Source of the DNA: CAZCAC01 sp964496575
GTDB lineage: Bacteria > Planctomycetota > UBA1135 > GCA-002686595
Assembly: GCA_964496575.1 (NCBI GenBank)
Contig: CAZCAC010000180.1
Location: 1 to 14,210 of the forward strand
Direction of reading: 5' to 3'
DNA: 14,210 bases
Position 1 is the stretch's first letter; the number at the start of each line of letters is the position of its first letter. Under the pieces are notes generated by a model, which was not told the DNA's origin, did not search any database, and saw only the letters and a list, made by a program, of their open reading frames with translations. This document shows positions 7,457-14,210 of this stretch, one piece after another. The position numbers were made by a program, and so were the translations under genes.

Positions 7457-8290
7457 GTGCTCCGCGTCGCCCTCCTCGCCCTGATCCTCGCACCCGTGCT
7501 CCTGGCCTGCCCGTCCGACGAGGCGCCCCCACCGGTGACGGTGCACGAGGTGAGCGCCGCCGGGCGAGTCGCCGCTGCATTGCCGCGCTTCCGTGACGAG
7601 GCGGAGCGACGCGATGCACAGGATCCGCGCGTGGACGAAGCCCTCCAGCTCCTCTCGCGGCGCGATTGGGCGCGGGCGCGGGCCGCGATCGAGCCGATCG
7701 CGGCTGACCGACCGCGAGACGCGCGCGCGGCCTTCCTGGTGGGCTACACGCACCACAAGGAGAAGCGCTACGCCCAGGCCCGGCCCTGGATCGAGCGCGC
7801 CCTCGAGCTCGGGCCCGGCTTCGACCGCGCGCAGGCGGTCTTCTACGTCTACGGTTGGTGTTTGTGGTACCTGGGCGAGGTCGCGGGGGCGAAAGCGGCC
7901 TTCGAGGCCTACCTCGAGTTCGAGCCGGAGGAGCGCGACGCGTACTTCGGGCTGGGTCTCGTGGCGGTGCAGGCGGGCGAGCTTGACGAGGCCGAGCACC
8001 TGCTCGGCCGCAGCATCGAGCTCGTCGAGCGTCTGGCAGCGGAGCGCGGCACCAACGCGCAGCTCGCGCAGGACCTCGCCAAGGCGCTCAACGCCCTGGC
8101 GGACGTGGACCTGGCGCGCGAGGACCTGGCCGCGGCGCGCCAGCACCTGCTGCGCGCGGTCGGCGTCTGGCGCGACGGCTACGAGGCCTGGTTCAAGCTC
8201 TCGCGCGTGCTGACGCAGCTGGGCGAGGAGGAGGCCGCGGCGGAGGCGCTACGGCATCACGACGAGGCGCGGGAGAGGCTCGGGCGATGA
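7457..8290 (+). CDS. TPR-repeat lipoprotein, first gene of a two-gene operon
   Basis: Starting at GTG 7457 the product has 277 residues and a textbook lipoprotein signal: a short Arg-containing start, a hydrophobic stretch, and the lipobox LLAC with Cys18 as the lipidated residue. The mature part is almost wholly tetratricopeptide-like helical hairpins, about 58-87, 88-121, 125-157 (YGWCLWYLGEVAGAKAAFEAYLEFEP), 159-192 (AYFGLGLVAVQAGELDEAEH), 205-238 and 240-272. TPRs bind peptides or partner proteins. The frame is open back to ATG 7313, which has GGAGG eight bases before it, but that start would bury the signal behind 48 polar residues and use poorer codons, so it is not preferred. The TGA overlaps the ATG of the next gene by four bases (ATGA), implying translational coupling, so the product probably works with that neighbour at the membrane. 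Confidence 0.85.
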   Translation: MLRVALLALILAPVLLACPSDEAPPPVTVHEVSAAGRVAAALPRFRDEAERRDAQDPRVDEALQLLSRRDWARARAAIEPIAADRPRDARAAFLVGYTHHKEKRYAQARPWIERALELGPGFDRAQAVFYVYGWCLWYLGEVAGAKAAFEAYLEFEPEERDAYFGLGLVAVQAGELDEAEHLLGRSIELVERLAAERGTNAQLAQDLAKALNALADVDLAREDLAAARQHLLRAVGVWRDGYEAWFKLSRVLTQLGEEEAAAEALRHHDEARERLGR

Positions 8291-9927
8291 GACCCCACCC
8301 TCTCCTCCTCGTCGCGGCGCTCGTCGCCGCCTGCGCGCCCGAGGCACCGCCCACGCCGCGGCTGCACCTGGTCGATGTGACTGCCGCGAGCGGCATCCAT
8401 CTGCGCCTGACCTCGGGGCAGACACCCTCGACGCAGATCGTCGAGGTCAAAGGCGGCGGCCTAGCGCTGCTCGATCACGACGGCGACGGCGATCACGACC
8501 TCTTCGTGCCCAACGGCGCGACCATCGATGCGCCCGACCGCGGGCCCGGGGGGCGGCTCTTCGAGAACCTGGGCGGGTTGCGCTTCCGCGATGCCACCGA
8601 GGCGGTGGGCCTCGACTTCCACCGCTGGGGCTACGGCTGCGCGGCGGGGGACGTGGACGGCGACGGCGATGAGGACCTCTTCGTCGCCTGCTACGGGCGC
8701 GACGCGCTGCTGCGCAACGACGGCGGGCGCTTCGTCGACGTCACGGAGGAGGCGGGCCTCGGCGGCGAGGCCTGGAGCAGCGCGGCGGCCTTCGGCGACG
8801 TGGACCTCGACGGCGACCTCGACCTCTACGTGTCGCGCTTCCTCGAGTACGACGTGAGCGCGCCGCCACCACCCATGACCTTCCTGGGCGTCGAGGTCTT
8901 CGCGGGGCCGATGGGGCTCGCCGCGGCGCGCGACTCGCTCTACGAGAACCGCGGCGACGGCACCTTCGTCGACATCACCGAGTCCTCTGGCGTCGGCACC
9001 GTGGCGCCGGCCTACGGCCTGGGTGTACTGATCCTCGACTTCGACGGCGAGGGCGGGCCGGAGATCTTCGTGGGCAACGACTCCGGCCGCAACTTCCTCT
9101 TCCACCGCAGGAGCGACGGCACCTTCGAGGATCTCGGTTTGGCGAGCGGCATCGCCACGAACCAGGACGGCGGACAGCAAGCGACCATGGGCATCGCCGT
9201 TGGCGACGTGGGCGGCGACGGACGCCCGGACGTCTACACGACGAACTTCATGGACGATACGAACACGCTGCACGAGAACCAGGGCGAGCTGCTCTTCGCC
9301 GATCACGGCCTGCGCTACGGTCTGGGCATCGAGTCGCGCAGCTTCCTCGGCTGGGCGGCGATGTTCGTGGACCTGGACCACGACGCGGACGAGGATCTGA
9401 TCGTATTCAACGGCCACGTCTACCCCGAGGAGATCACCGAGCCTCACGGTTGGCGACACCGGCAGACCCCGCTGCTCTACGAGCGCGAGGGCGCCCGCTT
9501 TCGCCGGGCCGAAGCCGCTTCCGCCGGCGCCTGGCTGGCGGCGGAGCACTGCGACCGCACCGCCGTCGTCGGCGACCTCGACCTCGACGGCGACCTCGAC
9601 GTGGTGGTAGGGGAGCTGAACGGCGATCTGCGCCTGCTCGAGAACGACGGCGCGCGCGGCTCGTGGCTCACGGTGCGCCTCGACGACCCACAACACGCCA
9701 ACCGCCGCGGTCTCGGCGCGCGCGTGTCGCTGAGCACGGGCGATCGCGAGCAGGTGCGCTGGATCACGGCGGGCTGCGGCTACCAGTCCGCCAATCCGCC
9801 CGAGGCCCACTTCGGCCTGGGCGACGCCGCGGGGCCGTGCATCGTCACGGTCACCTGGCCCGGTGGTGCACGGCAGGTGGTGCGCGACGTCGCACCGAAC
9901 CGGCGCCTGATCGTCCGCCGCGAGTAG
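8287..9927 (+). CDS. CRTAC1-type FG-GAP/VCBS beta-propeller lipoprotein with ASPIC/UnbV domain
   Basis: The 546-residue product carries a lipoprotein signal with lipobox VAAC (Cys16). Seven Asp-rich calcium-type loops are spaced along the chain at 63-71 (DHDGDGDHD), 122-130 (DVDGDGDED), 171-179 (DVDLDGDLD), 251-259 (DFDGEGGPE, degenerate), 307-315 (DVGGDGRPD), 362-370 (DLDHDADED) and 430-438 (DLDLDGDLD). These are FG-GAP/VCBS-like blades and the count fits a seven-bladed propeller as in integrin alpha chains. Residues about 472-545 match the ASPIC/UnbV domain (GLGARVSL, ITAGCGYQSANPPEAHFGLG, VTWPGGARQVV). Such proteins are abundant in Planctomycetota, Acidobacteriota and similar groups; their biochemical role is mostly unknown and binding or adhesion is presumed. 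It overlaps the TPR gene by four bases, so the two are co-translated. In other genomes TPR and CRTAC1 modules may be fused, which would support a joint function (recalled, not checked). Confidence 0.9.
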   Translation: MRPHPLLLVAALVAACAPEAPPTPRLHLVDVTAASGIHLRLTSGQTPSTQIVEVKGGGLALLDHDGDGDHDLFVPNGATIDAPDRGPGGRLFENLGGLRFRDATEAVGLDFHRWGYGCAAGDVDGDGDEDLFVACYGRDALLRNDGGRFVDVTEEAGLGGEAWSSAAAFGDVDLDGDLDLYVSRFLEYDVSAPPPPMTFLGVEVFAGPMGLAAARDSLYENRGDGTFVDITESSGVGTVAPAYGLGVLILDFDGEGGPEIFVGNDSGRNFLFHRRSDGTFEDLGLASGIATNQDGGQQATMGIAVGDVGGDGRPDVYTTNFMDDTNTLHENQGELLFADHGLRYGLGIESRSFLGWAAMFVDLDHDADEDLIVFNGHVYPEEITEPHGWRHRQTPLLYEREGARFRRAEAASAGAWLAAEHCDRTAVVGDLDLDGDLDVVVGELNGDLRLLENDGARGSWLTVRLDDPQHANRRGLGARVSLSTGDREQVRWITAGCGYQSANPPEAHFGLGDAAGPCIVTVTWPGGARQVVRDVAPNRRLIVRRE

Positions 9928-9939
9928 ATACGGAGTCAG
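9927..9939. repeat. Junction repeat copy 3, opposite orientation (GATACGGAGTCAG)
   Basis: This is the exact complement of the 13-base copy at 6271-6283. It begins on the last base of the TAG stop of the upstream gene and lies between convergent genes. Two further GGAGTC cores follow at 9944-9949 and 10005-10010. Confidence 0.65.
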
Positions 9940-9948
9940 GGAGGGAGT

Positions 9949-9988
9949 CGGACCCCGCCCCCCACCAGACAGCGGGGAACGGGGTCCG
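9949..9988. terminator. Inverted repeat between convergent genes, possible bidirectional terminator or REP-like element
   Basis: CGGACCCCG (9949-9957) pairs perfectly with CGGGGTCCG (9980-9988) across a 22-base loop. A competing stem, CCCCGC (9953-9958) with GCGGGG (9972-9977), has a 13-base loop. There is no T run after either arm on either strand, so it is not a classical intrinsic terminator. The location, in the 85-base gap between two converging genes, suits transcript-end stabilisation. Its association with the junction repeat and several GGAGTC cores also fits a REP-type dispersed element. Confidence 0.4.
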
Positions 9989-10012
9989 TGCCGCACGCGC
10001 GGAAGGAGTCGT

Positions 10013-12835
10013 TCAGCGGCGGCTCGCGGTCAGCTCGAGGCGCGTACCGTCGGACAGCTGCAGCGTCCCGCGCAGCTGACCGTTCTGCAGCGTGAGCGAC
10101 AGCGTGTCGGGGAAGTCCTGCATCGCCTGGCCGTTGACGAAGGCGGTCTTCTTGGTGCCGTTCAAGGTCAGCGTGTTGCCGCGCCCCGGAGTGCCCTGCA
10201 GGGACTCGTTCACCTGGTAGGTGTCCTGACCGCCCCAGCCGTTGGGCACGCGCACCTGGGCGGAGAGATCGGCGTCGAGGGCGCCGTTGCGACCCGCGCG
10301 AATCTCCAGCGTGGCCGTCCAGGTGAGCGTGCTGCCGTCGAACATCGGCTGCTTCACGCTGCCGCTCCAGCTGCCGGCGAAGGAGCCGGTCTGCTGCGGC
10401 GAGGTGGGCGTCGGCTGCACCGGGTTCGTCGGCTGCACCGGCCCGTTCGGCTGCACCGGAGCGGTGGGCTGCACCGGGCCGGTCGGCTGCACGGGGCTGC
10501 TCTGGTTGACCGCCACGTTGCCTCTGTCGGGGCTGATAGTGAACGAGAGAACCGTCTTCCAGCGGTTGAGGATGTCCGCCGGCACCGCCTCGAGCTCGGG
10601 GTTGGAGATGCCGCGCGCCCAGGCCCGCTGGATGTCCACCTCGATCAGGGTCCCCTGCCGGGCGTTCTCCTGGTAGGTCTTCGTCGCGGCCTCGACGACC
10701 TGCTCGAAGCTCGCCGTCCCGTAGCGCTTTCCGCCGCCGACGCCGGTGCTCTCCACTGGCAGGTAGTTGCCGCTGGGCAGCTGGATCACCGGGAAGGCGT
10801 GGCCGGGCACGAGGATCATGTAGCTCTCGAGCCCCACCGCCTGAGCCATCGAGCAGTACAGCGCGGCCAGCTCGATGCAGGTCCCCGAGCGGTCGCGGAT
10901 CACGTCGCGGGGGAACTTCATCGACTGGACGATCTTGTTGTCGAAGCTGAGGTTCTCGTTGGCGAAGCCGGTCGGACCCTGGTAGGTGAAGTCGTTCGCC
11001 TGCCAGATCTCGTAGCAGGCTTTCAGGACCTTCCACGCCGCCTCGTCGCTGTACGGCGCGCCTTCACCGCCCGCGGCCTTGTTGGCCGCCGCGGCGAACT
11101 GCTTGACCACCGGGTCGTCACGCGTCACCCAGGCGGCGAGCAGGTCGGAGTTGCTGAACGCGTCCTCGAAGGTCCCGGTGCTCTCGTCCTCCTTCAGGTT
11201 GGAGAAGACGAACTCGTGCCGGCCGAGGATGCTGATCCGCCCGCCGTCGCCGTCCTCGTGCTCCTCTCCATCGGCATCGACGTACTTCCACTCCGCGATC
11301 AGGTTGGTCGGCGTGGTGCTGGTCAGCTCGGCGATCTTCTTGTTCAGCACGGGGTGGTAGGTCACCACGACCGTCTGGCCGGGCACGACCTCGGGGAACT
11401 TGTGCCAGAGGTCGAGCTCGGAGTAGCTACCCAGCTTGAAGCGCACCCTGAGGTCGGTGAGCGGACCCTTGCCGGTGTTGGTGAACACCGCCTTCGCGAC
11501 CCACTGCGCGGGGAGACCGTCCTCCAGGCCGTAGACCTTGTAGAGGCAGCTCATCAGCCGGTCGCGCACGTCGAACTTGACCTTGAAGCGTCCTTGCCCG
11601 GTCGGCCCGGTGTAGGGCAGCTGGTAGCTGAGCGTGTTTTCCGACTCGCTCCAGCGGATCTCCTTCGCTCCCTGGGGCAGGGCGTACCGCGCCTGCCCGA
11701 CGAGGGCGAATCCCTCGTCGGGCATCGGGTTCGCGATCTCGAAGACCGCGATCTCTCCGCCCGGGCCGCCGCTCTCGATTCCCGAGAACGTCTGTTGATC
11801 GACTTCCCACTCCCACTGACCTTCACCGAGGTTCTGCACCGCGCCGAGCATGTGCAGGTCGATCGCCACCGCGCTGTTCGCATCGTCGTAACGCGCAGTA
11901 GAGTCGGGGGCGATCTCGAGGTTGGCCCGGGAAGGCTTCAGGTCGCGCATGAAGAGACGCGGGTCGGTCACCACCTCCTTGAGCTGCGTGTACAGCTCCT
12001 CGGGGAAGCTCAGAACCACCATTCCGCGGATGTCGCCGGTGGGGAGCAGCTCCGCCTCGACGTCCATCCCCGCGTTCACGAGGAGGGTCCCTTCGGCGGC
12101 CTGGTTCTGCGACGCCGTGTTCGGCTGCGTCGGAGTCTCGAGCGCCAGGTCGGCGGGCACCGGCACCTTCGGCATCTTCGCGGGATCGAACTGGTCGTCC
12201 CGGATCATCTGCCGGAACTGCTCGGCGATCTCGCCGGCGATGGAGATGTCCTCCGCGCTCATCTTCTTCTGCAGCTCGGCCAGCTCGCTCGTGGCGTTCG
12301 GGCGCCCCTGATCGGCGGCCAGCTTCAGCCACGCGCCGCCCTCGATCGAGTCCTGCGCGCGCCCTTCGCCGTACGCGAAGCAGACGCCGATGGCCCACTG
12401 TCCGTCGGCGTCGCCGGTGATCGCGCAGAGGAGGAAGAGGTCGGTGGCGTTCGAGAGGTTCTCCGCGACGCCCTCGCCCTCGTAGTACATCTGGCCGAGG
12501 GTGAACATCGCGTCGATCCAACCCTGCTGCGCGGAGAGGGTGAAGAGGCGCAGCGCTTCCCGCAGGTTCTGCGCGACGCCGAGCCCCTTCTGGTGCATGA
12601 AGGCGATCAGGCACTGCGCTTCAGCTTGACCCTGAGCGGCCAGCGGCGCCAGGGTGTTCATCGCCGTGGCGTAGTCCTGGTTGCGCATCGCCGAGCGACC
12701 GCGCTCGAGGGTCTGCTCCAGCGGCGACGCTTGCGGAAGGGGAGCCATCGGCGTGGCGACGGCGGCGGGAAGCTGGACGGCCAGGGAGGCCAGCAGGGTG
12801 AGGAGCACCGCTCCGGTTCTTTCGAGGACTTTCAT
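10013..12835 (-). CDS. Secreted Sel1-repeat and transglutaminase-like protein with PVQP linker
   Basis: The 940-residue product has a Sec signal peptide (about 1-28, cleavage near AVA). Residues about 72-177 hold three Sel1-like repeats (MHQKGLGVAQNLREAL; MYYEGEGVAENLSNAT; CFAYGEGRAQDSIEGGAWL). Residues about 180-250 are a linker with a helical part and a Pro/Gln-rich tail; 250-560 are beta-rich and unnamed. A transglutaminase-like (papain-fold) domain covers about 575-700: SGTCIELAALYCSMAQAVGL gives Cys653, VPGHAF gives His679, and YLPVEST gives Glu695 where family members usually have Asp. Residues 781-810 are five PVQPxx repeats, and 816-940 a beta-rich domain resembling a small barrel (GSFAGSWSGS ... 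LRGTLQLSDGTRLELTAS). Such domains may hydrolyse or crosslink peptides or serve as non-catalytic binders; the substrate is unknown. ATG 12835 has a GGAG (complement of 12843-12846) seven bases upstream. It starts 47 bases after the upstream gene ends, so the two are probably cotranscribed. Confidence 0.85.
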   Translation of the reverse strand: MKVLERTGAVLLTLLASLAVQLPAAVATPMAPLPQASPLEQTLERGRSAMRNQDYATAMNTLAPLAAQGQAEAQCLIAFMHQKGLGVAQNLREALRLFTLSAQQGWIDAMFTLGQMYYEGEGVAENLSNATDLFLLCAITGDADGQWAIGVCFAYGEGRAQDSIEGGAWLKLAADQGRPNATSELAELQKKMSAEDISIAGEIAEQFRQMIRDDQFDPAKMPKVPVPADLALETPTQPNTASQNQAAEGTLLVNAGMDVEAELLPTGDIRGMVVLSFPEELYTQLKEVVTDPRLFMRDLKPSRANLEIAPDSTARYDDANSAVAIDLHMLGAVQNLGEGQWEWEVDQQTFSGIESGGPGGEIAVFEIANPMPDEGFALVGQARYALPQGAKEIRWSESENTLSYQLPYTGPTGQGRFKVKFDVRDRLMSCLYKVYGLEDGLPAQWVAKAVFTNTGKGPLTDLRVRFKLGSYSELDLWHKFPEVVPGQTVVVTYHPVLNKKIAELTSTTPTNLIAEWKYVDADGEEHEDGDGGRISILGRHEFVFSNLKEDESTGTFEDAFSNSDLLAAWVTRDDPVVKQFAAAANKAAGGEGAPYSDEAAWKVLKACYEIWQANDFTYQGPTGFANENLSFDNKIVQSMKFPRDVIRDRSGTCIELAALYCSMAQAVGLESYMILVPGHAFPVIQLPSGNYLPVESTGVGGGKRYGTASFEQVVEAATKTYQENARQGTLIEVDIQRAWARGISNPELEAVPADILNRWKTVLSFTISPDRGNVAVNQSSPVQPTGPVQPTAPVQPNGPVQPTNPVQPTPTSPQQTGSFAGSWSGSVKQPMFDGSTLTWTATLEIRAGRNGALDADLSAQVRVPNGWGGQDTYQVNESLQGTPGRGNTLTLNGTKKTAFVNGQAMQDFPDTLSLTLQNGQLRGTLQLSDGTRLELTASRR
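10406..10495 (-). repeat. Five tandem 18-bp units encoding PVQPxx
   Basis: The encoded residues 781-810 read PVQPTG, PVQPTA, PVQPNG, PVQPTN and PVQPTP. The invariant part of each unit on the plus strand contains GGCTGCAC. It is a proline-rich extended linker between the transglutaminase-like region and the C-terminal beta domain. In-frame 18-bp units can gain or lose copies without breaking the frame. Confidence 0.85.
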
Positions 12836-12882
12836 CGTTCTGCTCCAGTCGAGGATTGCTCAGTTGGTGGTTGGATAGTGAT

Positions 12883-14136
12883 TCAGCGAGCGCCGGTGAG
12901 ATTGATCTCGAGGACGTTGGCCATCCCCGGCGGGAAGGTGAAGCGCTCGGCGAAGACTCCCTTGACGAGGAGGCCGTCGGAGAGGCGATAGGTGAAGTCG
13001 AGCTGCTGGCGCGGGCTCAGCTGGGAGATCGTCACGCTCTCTCCGTCGACGCGGTTGACGCGGGTGACCACCTTCGTCATCGGGTCGTTGTCGAGCTCCT
13101 GGCCGGGCCGCAGGGACTTCAGACCCTGCACCGGGATCCAGAAGCCGCAGAGCTGCTGGCGGCCGGTGGCGCGCCCGCCGAAGCCGGGAAGGCCGCCGCC
13201 GGGCATCCCCGAACGCACCTGACCGTCGAGGAGCAGCCAGTCGTGGCCGCGCTCCTTCACCTCGACATCGATGCTGAAGGGAAAGGGCGTGTCGGGGATG
13301 CCCTGTTGGCGGACGGCGAAATGCCCCTGATAGTCGAGCTTCTGGATACCTGCGAGCCACTCCGGGGCCGGAGCGTCCTTCCACGGGATCTCGGGGTAGC
13401 GGGAGCCCTTGAAGATGGTGAACATCGCGGTCGCGCCGCCTTTCGAGGTGCGCGCGCCGGTGTTGGAGAAGGTCGGCGCTTGCGTGCCGAGCTGGCTCGA
13501 GTAGAGCAGCACGCCGCTCGCCCGGTCGTAGATCCAGACGCTCTTGCCGTGCTCGGTCGAGCAGTGGATGAGGACGCCGTCGTAGGTGGCGTTGTCGATC
13601 GTCTTGGCGATGCGGCGGACGTTCAGGCCGGCGTGGCCTTGTCGGAGGAGCTCTTCGAGCACCTGCGGGTGCAGCCAGAGATCGCCGCCGGTCGCCGCGG
13701 GCGCGCTGTAGCCGAGCTCGATCTTCTGCGTCGGCTCGGCGAAGTTCATCCCGTCGAAGAGGAAGAACAGCATCTGCGTCGCCGCCTTGTGCTGGTCCAT
13801 CCCGACGATGTTCGCCTGGATCAGCCCGTGCGAGCCGGTGCCGATCGCCTTCTCGCGGCTGTAGCGGGTGCCCCGCTTGTCGACCCAGTCGCCGTTCTCG
13901 TCGACCTTGTAGTCGTAGTCCCCGTGCGGGGTGGTGCTCGAGGCGTGGTAGAAGGTCAGCCGCAGCCCGGGCCGGACCCACGCGGGCGCCGGGGCGGTGA
14001 CCTGGAACGGCAAGTCGCCGATGGTGGAAGCCTGGGCGCCGGCGAGGCCACCGACGGGGACCAGCAGGGGCAGCAAGAGGCCCAGGGTGCGGGCGGCGTG
14101 GGTGATTTGGGGGCGATTCTGGCGGGTGGTGGTCAT
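12883..14136 (-). CDS. Unrecognised secreted protein, first gene of the two-gene unit
   Basis: The 417-residue product has a clear signal peptide (about 1-36: basic start, LGLLLPLLVPVGGLAGAQA, cleavage after AQA). I do not recognise the family. The mature part appears beta-rich with few helices. Notable stretches are WVRPGLRLTFYHASS (53-67), HGDYDYKVDENGDWVDKRG (71-89), GTGSHGLIQANIVGMD (99-114), GVLIHCSTEHGKSVWIYDR (187-205), GVLLYSS (208-214), a Gly-rich GMPGGGLPGFGGR loop (310-322) and a C-terminal beta segment DGESVTISQLSPRQQLDFTY (364-383). Two cysteines (192 and 330) could form a disulfide after export. The alternation of 'D/E-G-x-x-V/L' turns recalls periplasmic beta-barrel or DUF3108-like folds, but that is only an impression. 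Start ATG 14136 has a strong AGGAGG eight bases upstream. Cotranscription with the Sel1/transglutaminase-like gene suggests a shared role at the cell surface. Confidence 0.75.
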   Translation of the reverse strand: MTTTRQNRPQITHAARTLGLLLPLLVPVGGLAGAQASTIGDLPFQVTAPAPAWVRPGLRLTFYHASSTTPHGDYDYKVDENGDWVDKRGTRYSREKAIGTGSHGLIQANIVGMDQHKAATQMLFFLFDGMNFAEPTQKIELGYSAPAATGGDLWLHPQVLEELLRQGHAGLNVRRIAKTIDNATYDGVLIHCSTEHGKSVWIYDRASGVLLYSSQLGTQAPTFSNTGARTSKGGATAMFTIFKGSRYPEIPWKDAPAPEWLAGIQKLDYQGHFAVRQQGIPDTPFPFSIDVEVKERGHDWLLLDGQVRSGMPGGGLPGFGGRATGRQQLCGFWIPVQGLKSLRPGQELDNDPMTKVVTRVNRVDGESVTISQLSPRQQLDFTYRLSDGLLVKGVFAERFTFPPGMANVLEINLTGAR

Positions 14137-14144
14137 CTCGGGGT

Positions 14145-14150
14145 CCTCCT
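14145..14150 (-). promoter_or_regulatory. Strong ribosome binding site of the unrecognised secreted protein
   Basis: AGGAGG on the minus strand lies eight bases before ATG 14136. It is the best Shine-Dalgarno match in the window and fixes that start. The remaining bases to 14210 include a G-run at about 14182-14190 and no promoter I can assign. Confidence 0.8.
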
Positions 14151-14210
14151 GGATCTCGCGTTCGAGACCCAGGGCGGAGGGCGGGGGGGGGTGCTCCGCG
14201 GATTCCGGAG

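Noticed and set aside
8803..9600. Identical 21-base stretches at 8803-8823 and 9580-9600
   Set aside because: Both encode DLDGDLD calcium loops of the propeller with the same preferred codons, so protein-level repetition explains them and no mobile repeat is needed.
8461..9996. 511-residue open frame on the minus strand
   Set aside because: Antisense to the CRTAC1 gene; its Val-Glu-Val-type repeats are only the complement of the Asp-Gly-Asp codons.
10406..10495. Short regular repeats considered as a CRISPR array
   Set aside because: The units are contiguous 18-base in-frame coding repeats with no spacers.
10799..12991. 730-residue open frame on the plus strand
   Set aside because: It lies opposite the Sel1/transglutaminase-like gene, which has a signal peptide, repeats and catalytic motifs. 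The plus frame is low in complexity and shows no domain.

Overview
The window is GC-rich bacterial DNA holding eight protein-coding loci, seven apparently intact and one truncated. No RNA genes, CRISPR arrays, transposases or phage genes were seen. The protein content suggests a Planctomycetota-type or similarly surface-protein-rich bacterium. The clues are a secreted double beta-helix protein with Asp-Cys-Asn-x-Asn-Gly-x-Pro-Asp repeats, a carboxypeptidase-regulatory-like repeat protein, a TPR lipoprotein paired with a CRTAC1/ASPIC-UnbV lipoprotein, and a Sel1/transglutaminase-like secreted protein. This taxonomic reading is an inference; there is no marker gene.

Layout: (1) 110-2854 (+) is a secreted parallel beta-helix protein. 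(2) 2864-3685 (-) is the C-terminal half of an NhaC-type Na+/H+ antiporter, probably a remnant. (3) 3869-6268 (+) is an N-terminally anchored, envelope-facing repeat protein. (4) 6285-7283 (-) is a two-helix potassium channel with a cytoplasmic RCK (TrkA) module and an unusual TIGFRE filter. (5, 6) 7457-8290 and 8287-9927 (+) are a translationally coupled lipoprotein pair: TPR, then a seven-loop FG-GAP/CRTAC1 propeller with ASPIC/UnbV. (7, 8) 14136-12883 and 12835-10013 (-) form a probable two-gene unit: an unrecognised secreted protein, then a Sel1-repeat/transglutaminase-like protein with a PVQP-repeat linker and a C-terminal beta-rich domain.

The genes form three convergent pairs. All three convergent junctions carry the same short sequence: CTGACTCCGTATC in full at the second and third (the third in opposite orientation) and its first 11 bases at the first. 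The third copy sits beside a 9-bp inverted repeat. This conserved junction element is the least expected signal in the window.

Most products are predicted to be exported or membrane-bound (secreted, lipoprotein or inner-membrane), so the region reads as cell-envelope and ion-homeostasis content rather than a metabolic operon. I see no convincing defence system or other clearly new multi-gene machine. The best candidates for something undescribed are the 14136-10013 secreted pair and the repeated junction element.
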